A stretch of 5,754 bases of DNA from CALAED01 sp937891035 (GCA_035642125.1 DASQSZ010000284.1:1-5754); one strand, 5' to 3'; positions 1-5,754 are shown, counted from the stretch's first letter. Notes: generated by a model from the sequence alone, not told the origin. Made by a program: numbers and translations.

Positions 1-70
1 CCCGCCGCCCCCGATGCCACCAATGCCGTTCTTCGAGTTCGGCAAGCTCGCGAAGATCCACCGCCTGCAT
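1..70 (-). CDS. Class I SAM-dependent methyltransferase, N-terminal fragment (cut by the window edge)
   Basis: Only the first 23 codons are visible; the gene continues beyond base 1. The translated start contains ELAELEERHWWHRGRR. An acidic/leucine stretch followed by RHWW-x-RGRR matches my recollection of the N-terminus of a common class I SAM-dependent methyltransferase family found in polysaccharide and natural-product clusters (typically E-x-RHWWF-x-RR). The SAM-binding glycine motif would lie outside the window, so catalysis cannot be checked. The ATG at 70-68 is the chosen start because a GGGAGG ribosome site sits 8 nt upstream and an in-frame TGA lies at 91-89. The gene follows the aminotransferase on the same strand after a 140-nt spacer, so it may be in the same operon or have its own promoter. 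By context it could methylate a sugar or a lipid-linked intermediate; that role is inference. Confidence 0.72.
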   Translation of the reverse strand, partial: MQAVDLRELAELEERHWWHRGRR

Positions 71-134
71 GGCACGTACCTCCCGTCGTCAGCATCTCCC
101 GGTCAATTCCGGGAATGGCAAGCTCGCGGAAGAT
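41..134. repeat. Imperfect direct repeat, 41-57 and 117-134
   Basis: The plus-strand sequence GGCAAGCTCGCGAAGAT at 41-57 recurs at 117-134 as GGCAAGCTCGCGGAAGAT, identical except for one inserted G. One copy lies inside the methyltransferase coding start and the other in its upstream region, 76 nt apart. With its flanks, the first copy is also an imperfect palindrome centred on AGCT. It may be a duplicated operator half, a small duplication scar, or chance. Confidence 0.45.
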
Positions 135-210
135 ATGCACAAATCTTTAACGAACACGGAAACGCGGCCATGCGGCCCCTGTAATTACTCGCCGCGACCT
201 TTCCATAAAC
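71..210. other. AT-richer intergenic spacer between aminotransferase and methyltransferase
   Basis: This 140-nt spacer is visibly richer in A and T than the flanking genes, especially around 125-160 and 181-210, which would suit a promoter or regulatory region for the downstream methyltransferase. I could not find a -35/-10 pair close enough to consensus with acceptable spacing to name a promoter. A GC-rich 6-bp inverted pair (163-168 with 191-196, 22-nt loop) is too weak to call a terminator. The plus-strand reading frame across this region does not resemble a protein. Confidence 0.5.
79..84 (-). promoter_or_regulatory. Ribosome binding site of the methyltransferase
   Basis: GGGAGG on the minus strand lies 8 nt before the ATG at 70. 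This is a near-ideal Shine-Dalgarno match and spacing, and it decides the start of this short partial gene. Confidence 0.7.
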
Positions 211-225
211 TTATGGATTTATGGA
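202..225. repeat. AT-rich direct/inverted repeat cluster over the aminotransferase stop codon
   Basis: On the minus strand this reads TCCATAAA, then TCCATAA, then G, then TTTATGGA. The outer units (225-218 and 209-202) are perfect 8-bp inverted repeats with an 8-nt loop. The inner unit (217-211) is a direct repeat of the first and also pairs with 208-202 across 2 nt. The TAA stop codon at 213-211 is part of the inner unit. The stem is A/T-dominated in an otherwise very GC-rich region and is not followed by a T-run, so it is not a typical intrinsic terminator. A regulator-binding site or a recombination scar are alternatives. Confidence 0.55.
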
Positions 226-1326
226 CGCGGCGGACTCATGGGGGCCCGGCAGACCGTTCACCGCCGCCACGATCCGGTCGAGGCACCGCTCGCTGAGCGA
301 GGGATGGATCGGAAGCGACAACACCTCCGCCGCCGCCCGGTCGGTTTCCGGTAGCTCCCACTCGCGCGCCGGGCGCCCGTCCGCGCCGAGGTAAGGCCGC
401 AGCCGGTGGATCGGCGTCGGGTAGTAGACCGCGCTGCCCACGCCACGCGCGGCCAAGTGCCGCCGGGCTTCGTCCCGGTCGTCTCGCACCCGGATCGTGT
501 ACTGGTGGTACACGTGCTCGGCGTCGTCGGCGACGAGCGGGGTGCCGACCCCGGTGAGCTCCGCGTCCAACAGCTTCGCGTTGCGCCTGCGGCGCTCGGT
601 CCACTCAGGCAGCCGCCGTAGCTGGACCCGGCCGATCGCCGCCGCCACGTCGGTCATCCGCATGTTGGCGCCGACGATCTCGTTCTCGTACGGCCGCTCC
701 ATGCCCTGGTTGCGCAGCAGCCGCAGCGTCCGGGCCAGCGCCTGGTCGGCAGTGGTGATCATGCCGCCTTCCAGCGCGTGCATGTTCTTGGTCGGATAGA
801 AGCTGAAACAGCCGGCCACGCCGAACGTGCCGGCAGGGCGCCAGGCGAGGGACGCGCCGTGCGCCTGACAGGCGTCTTCGACGAGGGCGAGCCCGTGCCG
901 CTCGGCCAGCGGCACCAACTCGTCCATCGGCGCCGGGTGGCCGTAGAGGTGCACCGGTATGATCGCCGCCGTCCGCGACCCGACCGCGGCCGCCACCGCG
1001 CCGGGGTCGAGGCAGAAGCTTCCCGGTTCGATGTCGGCGAAGACCGGCCGGGCGCCGACCAGCCGGACCGCGTTCGCGGTGGCCGCGAACGAAAAGGACG
1101 GCACAACGACCTCGTCGGCCGGACCGATGCCCAAGGCCAGCAACGTCAGGTGCAGCGCCGAAGTCCCGGAGTTGACCGCGACGCAGTCCCGGCCGGCGAC
1201 CAGCTCGGAGAATTCCTCCTCGAACCCGGCGACCTCCGGCCCTTGCACCAGCCGGCCGCTACGCAAAACGCGCGTCGCGGCCGCGACCTCCGCGTCGCCG
1301 ATCACCGGCCGGGCGACAGGGATCAT
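211..1326 (-). CDS. DegT/DnrJ/EryC1/StrS family sugar aminotransferase (PLP-dependent)
   Basis: A 371-residue protein, the usual length for this fold-type I family, which transfers an amino group (normally from glutamate) to a keto group on a nucleotide sugar in the cytoplasm. Visible landmarks are SGTSALHL (53-60), the phosphate-binding region; VVVPSFSFAATANA (73-86); VEDACQAHGA (149-158), with Asp151 expected to contact the PLP ring nitrogen; FSFYPTKNM (174-182), with Lys180 the expected Schiff-base lysine; and NMRMTDVAAAIG (221-232). I chose the ATG at 1326 because homology-like sequence begins there (IPVARPVIGDAEV). An in-frame ATG at 1545 would add 73 residues, but that stretch lacks family motifs and has about one third A/T at third codon positions, against roughly 12% in the first 33 codons of the body. 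A GTG two codons upstream (1332) is possible. A G-run 5 nt before the ATG can serve as a weak ribosome site. The exact substrate is unknown; WbpE-type 3-amino or a 4-amino sugar are both possible. Confidence 0.93.
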   Translation of the reverse strand: MIPVARPVIGDAEVAAATRVLRSGRLVQGPEVAGFEEEFSELVAGRDCVAVNSGTSALHLTLLALGIGPADEVVVPSFSFAATANAVRLVGARPVFADIEPGSFCLDPGAVAAAVGSRTAAIIPVHLYGHPAPMDELVPLAERHGLALVEDACQAHGASLAWRPAGTFGVAGCFSFYPTKNMHALEGGMITTADQALARTLRLLRNQGMERPYENEIVGANMRMTDVAAAIGRVQLRRLPEWTERRRRNAKLLDAELTGVGTPLVADDAEHVYHQYTIRVRDDRDEARRHLAARGVGSAVYYPTPIHRLRPYLGADGRPAREWELPETDRAAAEVLSLPIHPSLSERCLDRIVAAVNGLPGPHESAASINP

Positions 1327-1631
1327 CTCCACCCCCGTCTTATCCGATTTCGGCTCATTGGGCGCATTCGATTCATCCGACTCGGCCACTGCAAAATCCC
1401 CCTCGGTGGAAAAGCGAGCTGACCACGTTCTCCCAGACGCACCATATGGCGGCCCGTCCCCAATATTCATGGCGCCGGCGTCCGCCTCATCGAACACCCC
1501 GACCGGCCAGGCATATGGACCTGCCCCCAAACCGGCGCACGCCATGCCGAGTTTCCGCGGATATCTCTGATCACGGCACGTCGCTCACCGAGATCGTCCC
1601 CGGCGGGGTGGACCCGGGGACGGGCCGGGCG
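1327..1631. other. 305-nt intergenic region upstream of the aminotransferase
   Basis: The reading frame of the aminotransferase stays open through most of this stretch (to 1545), but the conceptual peptide has no domain features and its third codon positions are AT-enriched, so I read it as non-coding. It holds a GC-rich hairpin right after the dehydrogenase stop (listed separately) and two copies of CATATGG on the plus strand, at 1443-1449 (inside a perfect 8-bp palindrome, 1442-1449) and 1512-1518. The 1330-1400 part is AT-richer and a likely place for a promoter. The best hexamer pair I could make on the minus strand, TTGCAG with TCGAAT at 17 nt, has a poor -10 and is not called. Confidence 0.5.
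1597..1620 (-). terminator. Possible hairpin terminator after the nucleotide-sugar dehydrogenase
   Basis: A perfect 7-bp GC-rich stem (minus-strand TCCCCGG pairing with CCGGGGA, 10-nt loop) starts 11 nt after the dehydrogenase TGA. The loop can form a competing short hairpin (GGGT with ACCC). No T-run follows, so this could be a U-tract-less terminator of the sort proposed in actinomycetes, an mRNA 3'-end stabiliser, or simply GC-rich chance. Its position at the start of a 305-nt gap supports a transcript boundary. Confidence 0.4.
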
Positions 1632-2930
1632 TCAGGCCTGATGGTCGCCGCCGCCGATGACGATGCGGCGGGTGCCGGTCCAGCGGGCGGGATCGGTGAT
1701 GCGGCGGCCGTCCACCAGCACCCGCACACCGGGCAGATCCGCCGAGCCCAGCCGCCGGTAGTCGGGGTGGTCGGCCTGCACGATGGCGGCGGTGACCGGC
1801 TCGCCCGCATAGCCGGGCAGCCCGAGCGCCCCCAACTCGGCGGCGGTGTACAACGGATCCGACACATAGGGGATCGCGCCCCGCTCCCGCAACGCCGCGA
1901 CGACCGGGAAAACCCCCGAGAACGCGGTCTCCTTCACCCCACCCCGATAAGTCGCGCCCAACACCAACACGCCGGCGCCCGCCAAGTCCCCATACGCGGC
2001 CGCCAGCAGATCCACCGCATACCCCGGCATCCCCGCATTCGCCTCCCGGGCCGCCCGCACCACTGCGGCGGCGGGGTCATTCCACAGATACATCCGCGGA
2101 TACACCGGGATGCAATGCCCGCCGACCGCGATGCCGGGGCGATGAATGTGACTGTACGGCTGGCTGTTACACGCCTCGATCACCTTGATGATGTCCACCC
2201 CCACCGCATCGGCGTAGCGGGCGAACTGATTCGCCAACCCGATGTTGACGTCGCGGTACGTCGTCTCGGCCAGCTTGGCGAGCTCCGCCGCCTCCGCTGA
2301 CCCCAGGTCCCATACACCGTTGGGGCGGGGAAGATCACCACGGTCGTCGAAGTCCAGCACCGCCTCATAAAACGCCACGCCGCGCCGCGCGGACGCCGCG
2401 TCGATGCCGCCCACCAGCTTCGGATAACGCCGCAGATCCGCGAACACCCGGCCCGTCAACACCCGCTCGGGACTGAACACGAGCCAAAAATCACGGCCGG
2501 CCACAAGACCAGACCCCTGCTCCAACAACGGCGCCCACCGATTCCGAGTCGACCCCACCGGCAACGTCGTCTCAAAACTCACCAACGTCTCCGGCCGCAG
2601 CCCCGCCGCGACCGCCGCCGTCGCCGCGTCCATCGCCCCAAAATTCGGCACACCCCCCTCGTCAACGACCAGCGGCACAACGACCACGACCGCATCGGAC
2701 GCCGCGACGGCGGCCGCCGTGTCGACCGTCGCCGACAACAACCCCGAAACCACCGCGTCCTTGAGCCGCACATCCAACTCGGCCTCGCCGGGAAACGGCA
2801 CCACCCCGTCGTTGACCAGCCCCACCACCCGTTCATCGATGTCGGCGCCGATGACACGGTGACCCTTGGACGCGAATTGCACCGCAAGCGGCAACCCGAT
2901 CTTCCCGAGCGCCACAACACAGACCTTCAC
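1632..2930 (-). CDS. Nucleotide-sugar 6-dehydrogenase (UDP-N-acetyl-D-mannosamine / UDP-GlcNAc dehydrogenase type)
   Basis: A 432-residue protein of the UDP-glucose/GDP-mannose dehydrogenase superfamily, which oxidises C6 of a UDP-sugar to the uronic acid in two NAD+-dependent steps. The N-terminal Rossmann domain opens VVALGKIGLPLA (5-16) and is followed by the acidic strand end GADID (28-32). TTLPVGST (121-128) and FSPERVLTGR (152-161) resemble the WecC/ManNAc dehydrogenase branch rather than UDP-glucose dehydrogenase. The central domain carries ELAKLAETTYRDVNI (216-230), with Lys219 in the conserved position, and GGHCIPVYP (270-278), with Cys273 as the catalytic thiol. The C-terminal UDP-binding domain has GATYRGGVKET (325-335) and ADHPDYRRL (386-394). 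The start is GTG, overlapping the previous stop as GTGA, with GGGGAG 8 nt upstream. Oddities: Ala7 replaces the first Gly of GxGxxG, and CIPVYP is seen where CIPVDP is usual. HexNAc as substrate is inferred from motifs. Confidence 0.93.
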   Translation of the reverse strand: MKVCVVALGKIGLPLAVQFASKGHRVIGADIDERVVGLVNDGVVPFPGEAELDVRLKDAVVSGLLSATVDTAAAVAASDAVVVVVPLVVDEGGVPNFGAMDAATAAVAAGLRPETLVSFETTLPVGSTRNRWAPLLEQGSGLVAGRDFWLVFSPERVLTGRVFADLRRYPKLVGGIDAASARRGVAFYEAVLDFDDRGDLPRPNGVWDLGSAEAAELAKLAETTYRDVNIGLANQFARYADAVGVDIIKVIEACNSQPYSHIHRPGIAVGGHCIPVYPRMYLWNDPAAAVVRAAREANAGMPGYAVDLLAAAYGDLAGAGVLVLGATYRGGVKETAFSGVFPVVAALRERGAIPYVSDPLYTAAELGALGLPGYAGEPVTAAIVQADHPDYRRLGSADLPGVRVLVDGRRITDPARWTGTRRIVIGGGDHQA

Positions 2931-5754
2931 GATCGGCTCTCCCCGCTACCTCGGTTGATCAGTTGCCGCCGAAGCCGCTTCTTCCCGCTCCGGCCGATCG
3001 ACGGTACATCGATCGCCAACGAGCCGTTCGCCCCCGCCATCGGACGGAACGTGTAGCGACGGCTCCGGCGCCAATGCCGCGCCTTCGCGATCGGATCGCC
3101 CGCCGCCAGCGGCGCCTCGTACGTGACGCCGGCCACCGTCACGCACAGCCGAACCGCCAGCCACCGCGAGCCCCGGCCCACGCCCAGGCGGTGCGCCGCC
3201 ACGAGCGAGTCCGCCGGGATCCTGGCGCGGATCTCGGTGCCGGCACCGTCGGCCGCCGGTTCGCGGGTGACCTGTGACACCGGCTCCGGCCTCCACTCGC
3301 CTCCCACCCGCGGTCCGATCGCGACCCGGACGACTTTTGGATCGAGCGCGCCCGGGCCGGTGAGGGCGGCGCGGGCGGCGATCGCCAGGACCGGCCTGCC
3401 GCGGCCGTCGCGGTCCCAGCGAACGGACGACGTCTCGATCCCAGCGGCGATGCGGCCGGCCAGATCGGAGGTGATCCGATAGCAGTCGTCCGGGAGGGCG
3501 ACCCGGCCGTCGTCGCGAAAGCCCGGATATGCGACGAACGCCCCATCGGCCGCCAAGACGAGCGGCGGGACGACGCCCGCCGCGTCCTGCCTGATGACCG
3601 CGCACAGCGGGCCGATCTGTCCGCGTTGGGCCAGGCAGAGGCGGACCCGGCGGCCGCTGTCCAGGCCGTCCCTGATGGCGGGGGTGAGGTGGCGATCGGC
3701 CAGCCGGGCGATCCGCGCGCAGATCTGCTCCTGGGTGTCGCGGTCGAGACCGAGGAAGTCCCGCTGGAGCAGGCTGGCCAGCTCCCAGCGGAAATGCACG
3801 CGCAGGAGCTTGTCCCGCCGTGGTCCCGGCTCGGTGTGCGCCGCCTTGAACTCGATCAGCTTCTCCACGCAGTCAAGCCGGCCGAGGCACGTGGTCCGAT
3901 AGGTGAGGTTGCCGGCGTCTTCCCGGCGGACCGCGTAGTAGTAGGCATAGTCGGCGAGCACCGAGATCCGGTTCGCGTGCCGGCATACCTCGAAGGTGAA
4001 CTGCTGATCGCTGCCGACCGGCATGTCCTCGGGGTAGCGCACCCCATACCGTTCGATCAGTTCGCGCCGGAAGAGCTTGCAGTTGTTCAGCGTGCATGGC
4101 AGCGCCGAGTCGTACAGGTCGATATCGGGGGCGCTGGCCTGGTAGAGGGCCTGGTGGATCCGGCGGCCGCCCACCCCGACCATCTTGCCGGCCACCACGT
4201 CAGAACCCCACTCGTCGGCGGCGTTGACCAACCGTTCCAACGCCTGGGCGCCGAGTCGGTCGTCGGCGCCGACGAAGTAGACGTACCGGCCGGTCGCCGC
4301 GTCCAACGCCCGGTTGTACGGGGCGGCCGGACCGCCGGAGTTGGCCTGGTGGATCACCCGGACGGCACCGGGATGGAACTCGGCGAATCGGTCGAGCTCC
4401 TTGCCGCCGCCGTCGGTGGAGCCGTCGTCCACCGCGATGATCTCCATGCGGTCCAGGCCGATGGTCTGCTCGACGAGCGACGTCAGGCACGCGCTGAGGT
4501 ACGGCATGGAGTCGTACACCGCGACGATCACACTCACATCGGGGCCGTCCGGCGCGGCCGGCGGCGCCGGCGGGAGATCGGGCCGCAGCCCGCGGTAGAC
4601 ACGATCGAGGGTCTCGGCCTGCGCCGCCCACGTCCATCCCGCCAGCAGGCCCGGCGCGTCGTAGGCGGCGCGATACCGCCCGGGCGCGGCCAGCACGGCC
4701 CGCACGGCCCGCGCGTAGTCGTCCACGTCCCCTGCCGTGAAGACCTCTCCTTGACCGGTCGATCTGGTGACCTCGGCCATGGTCTCCACGTCGCTGACCA
4801 CGATCGGCAGCCGGGCATGGGAGTACTCGAAGAACTTGGTGATCAACGCGATCTCGTGGTTGGGCCAGTGGTGGATCGGAATGACCCCGACATCGGCTGC
4901 GGACAGGAACGGGACGACCTGGTCATACGGCACGTACGGCAGGATGTGCACGCGATCGCCTGCCCCGAGCTCCGCGGCCCGGCGGGTCAGTTCGAGCACG
5001 TACGGGGCGGTGGGACGTGGCACGACGAGCGCGACGTGCACCTCGTCGAGCCGCGGCAGGGCCTCGATCATGATGTCGAGCCCGCGCGCGGGGGCGGCGG
5101 CCCCGCTGTAGACCACGAGCGGGACGCGCCGGCCGATGCCGCACCGTTCGCGCAGGCCGGCGGCGGGACCGTTCCCATCGGCGGCGGCGTCGCCGGCCGG
5201 TTCCGGCGCGTTGAGCACGACCGCCGGCCGCTCGGGCAGCCCGTATTCAGCGACGAGAAGGTCGGCCAGCCGCTCCGACACGGTCACCACGGCATCGGCG
5301 CACGGCGCGTACTCCCGCTCATGTGCGCACTGGGCAGGGTGCCAACGAGGGTGATCGCTGTAGGGCCTGATGCCCGGCAGGAATTCGTGGGCGTCCCAGA
5401 CCAGCTTGACGCTGCGGCCTCGCGCTCGGGCCCGGAGCGCGGCCCGCGCGCCGACGCCGAGTACGCGCCAGTCGTGGGCGTGGATCAGGTCGGGCGCCAA
5501 CTCGTCGATAACCCTGCCGTACGCCGGCTCCAGGTCCCACAGCCGCGGATCGAGTCGGCGCCAGCATCGCTCGCCCATGGCCAGCCGCCAAAACCAGGTG
5601 GTGAACCGGTCGAGCGGTGCGTCCATCGCGGCCCGTCCGCGGCTCAGCGCGTCGGTCTGCCGAGCTCGCAGCGCCACCCACACGCCGAGTGCCCTGACGT
5701 AGGCGCGCGGGACGAACAGCGCGGCCTGGCGGATCAGCGCGAGGGCGCGGCGGG
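2927..5754 (-). CDS. Multidomain glycosyltransferase: GT4-like + GT2-like + C-terminal beta-rich region (N-terminus outside the window)
   Basis: The frame is open to the right edge, so the true start lies beyond base 5754 and 941 residues are visible. Numbering here begins at an internal GTG at 5683. Residues 60-365 are GT-B, GT4-like: IHAHDW (67-72), WDAHEF (96-101), VVYSG (190-194), ARGLD (199-203), SAADVGVIPI (261-270) and KFFEYSHARLPIVV (283-296), with Glu286 in the donor-site position. A Pro/Ala linker (370-381) leads to a GT-A, GT2-like domain: VSVIVAVYDSMPYL (383-396), AVDDGSTD (417-424), NSGGPAAPYNRAL (448-460), GADDRL (472-477), PVGSDQQF (555-562) and YYYAVRREDAGNLTYR (581-596). The last block and SDQ recall TarS-type wall teichoic acid glycosyltransferases. 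Residues about 690-890 look beta-rich; YTFRPMAGANGSLAIDV resembles C-terminal ends of actinomycete teichoic-acid-type transferases as I recall them. No membrane segment is evident; the basic tail may bind membrane or anionic polymer. It probably adds two sugars to a cell-surface polymer from the cytoplasmic side; the sugars are unknown. Confidence 0.88.
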   Translation of the reverse strand, partial: RRALALIRQAALFVPRAYVRALGVWVALRARQTDALSRGRAAMDAPLDRFTTWFWRLAMGERCWRRLDPRLWDLEPAYGRVIDELAPDLIHAHDWRVLGVGARAALRARARGRSVKLVWDAHEFLPGIRPYSDHPRWHPAQCAHEREYAPCADAVVTVSERLADLLVAEYGLPERPAVVLNAPEPAGDAAADGNGPAAGLRERCGIGRRVPLVVYSGAAAPARGLDIMIEALPRLDEVHVALVVPRPTAPYVLELTRRAAELGAGDRVHILPYVPYDQVVPFLSAADVGVIPIHHWPNHEIALITKFFEYSHARLPIVVSDVETMAEVTRSTGQGEVFTAGDVDDYARAVRAVLAAPGRYRAAYDAPGLLAGWTWAAQAETLDRVYRGLRPDLPPAPPAAPDGPDVSVIVAVYDSMPYLSACLTSLVEQTIGLDRMEIIAVDDGSTDGGGKELDRFAEFHPGAVRVIHQANSGGPAAPYNRALDAATGRYVYFVGADDRLGAQALERLVNAADEWGSDVVAGKMVGVGGRRIHQALYQASAPDIDLYDSALPCTLNNCKLFRRELIERYGVRYPEDMPVGSDQQFTFEVCRHANRISVLADYAYYYAVRREDAGNLTYRTTCLGRLDCVEKLIEFKAAHTEPGPRRDKLLRVHFRWELASLLQRDFLGLDRDTQEQICARIARLADRHLTPAIRDGLDSGRRVRLCLAQRGQIGPLCAVIRQDAAGVVPPLVLAADGAFVAYPGFRDDGRVALPDDCYRITSDLAGRIAAGIETSSVRWDRDGRGRPVLAIAARAALTGPGALDPKVVRVAIGPRVGGEWRPEPVSQVTREPAADGAGTEIRARIPADSLVAAHRLGVGRGSRWLAVRLCVTVAGVTYEAPLAAGDPIAKARHWRRSRRYTFRPMAGANGSLAIDVPSIGRSGKKRLRRQLINRGSGESRS
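2939..2944 (-). promoter_or_regulatory. Ribosome binding site of the dehydrogenase
   Basis: GGGGAG on the minus strand lies 8 nt before the GTG at 2930, inside the last codons of the glycosyltransferase. It supports the GTG start and a translationally coupled gene pair. Confidence 0.65.

Noticed and set aside
125..160. Sigma70-like promoter for the methyltransferase
   Set aside because: A TATCTT -10-like hexamer exists on the minus strand but no -35 with reasonable match lies at 16-18 nt.
163..196. GC inverted pair as a terminator for the aminotransferase
   Set aside because: Only 6 bp with a 22-nt loop and no T-run; too weak to call.
69..296. Plus-strand open frame of 75 codons across the left spacer
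   Set aside because: No recognisable motif, no convincing ribosome site seen, and it runs into the 3' end of the aminotransferase gene on the other strand.
1327..1545. N-terminal 73-residue extension of the aminotransferase from the ATG at 1545
   Set aside because: Not family-like, AT-enriched third codon positions, and the protein from 1326 already has the full family length.
778..1570. Plus-strand open frames opposite the aminotransferase
   Set aside because: They mirror a gene with complete family motifs on the minus strand; compositions are typical of antisense shadows.
1446..2300. Long plus-strand open frame of 284 codons overlapping the aminotransferase upstream region and dehydrogenase
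   Set aside because: Antiparallel to a clear dehydrogenase; its translation is Arg/His/Pro/Gly-rich with no domain motif, as expected of a GC-rich shadow frame.
1..5754. CRISPR array, tRNA/rRNA, insertion sequence or integrase
   Set aside because: No regularly spaced repeats, no tRNA-like folds, no transposase or integrase motifs were seen on either strand.

Overview
This is a high-GC window in which every supported gene reads on the minus strand. Codons end mostly in G or C, and the protein style (Ala/Arg/Gly-rich, GTG starts) suggests an actinomycete. The lineage cannot be fixed from the sequence alone. The content looks like a piece of a cell-surface polysaccharide or wall-glycopolymer biosynthesis locus.

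In transcription order (right to left) the window holds four genes. First is a very large glycosyltransferase, its N-terminus cut off by the right edge: a GT4-like GT-B domain, a proline/alanine linker, a GT2-like GT-A domain resembling wall teichoic acid glycosyltransferases, and a C-terminal beta-rich region. Second is a nucleotide-sugar 6-dehydrogenase of the WecC/UDP-ManNAc dehydrogenase type, which overlaps the first gene by 4 nt (GTGA). After a gap of about 305 nt comes a DegT/DnrJ/EryC1/StrS PLP-dependent sugar aminotransferase. After 140 nt of AT-richer spacer comes the first 23 codons of a class I SAM-dependent methyltransferase, cut by the left edge.

Taken together, the dehydrogenase would oxidise a UDP-HexNAc to a uronic acid. 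The aminotransferase would aminate a keto-sugar. The two-domain glycosyltransferase would build the chain, and the methyltransferase may decorate it. The ketosugar-forming enzyme needed between dehydrogenase and aminotransferase (oxidoreductase or dehydratase) is not in the window, so the actual sugar is unknown.

I see no mobile element, CRISPR array, RNA gene or phage gene. The plus strand has no convincing gene. The points most worth a second look are the GT4-GT2-beta-domain fusion, the variant active-site motifs in the dehydrogenase, a change of third-position base preference inside the dehydrogenase gene, and a small AT-rich repeat cluster lying across the aminotransferase stop codon. I see no strong evidence for a wholly new type of system.
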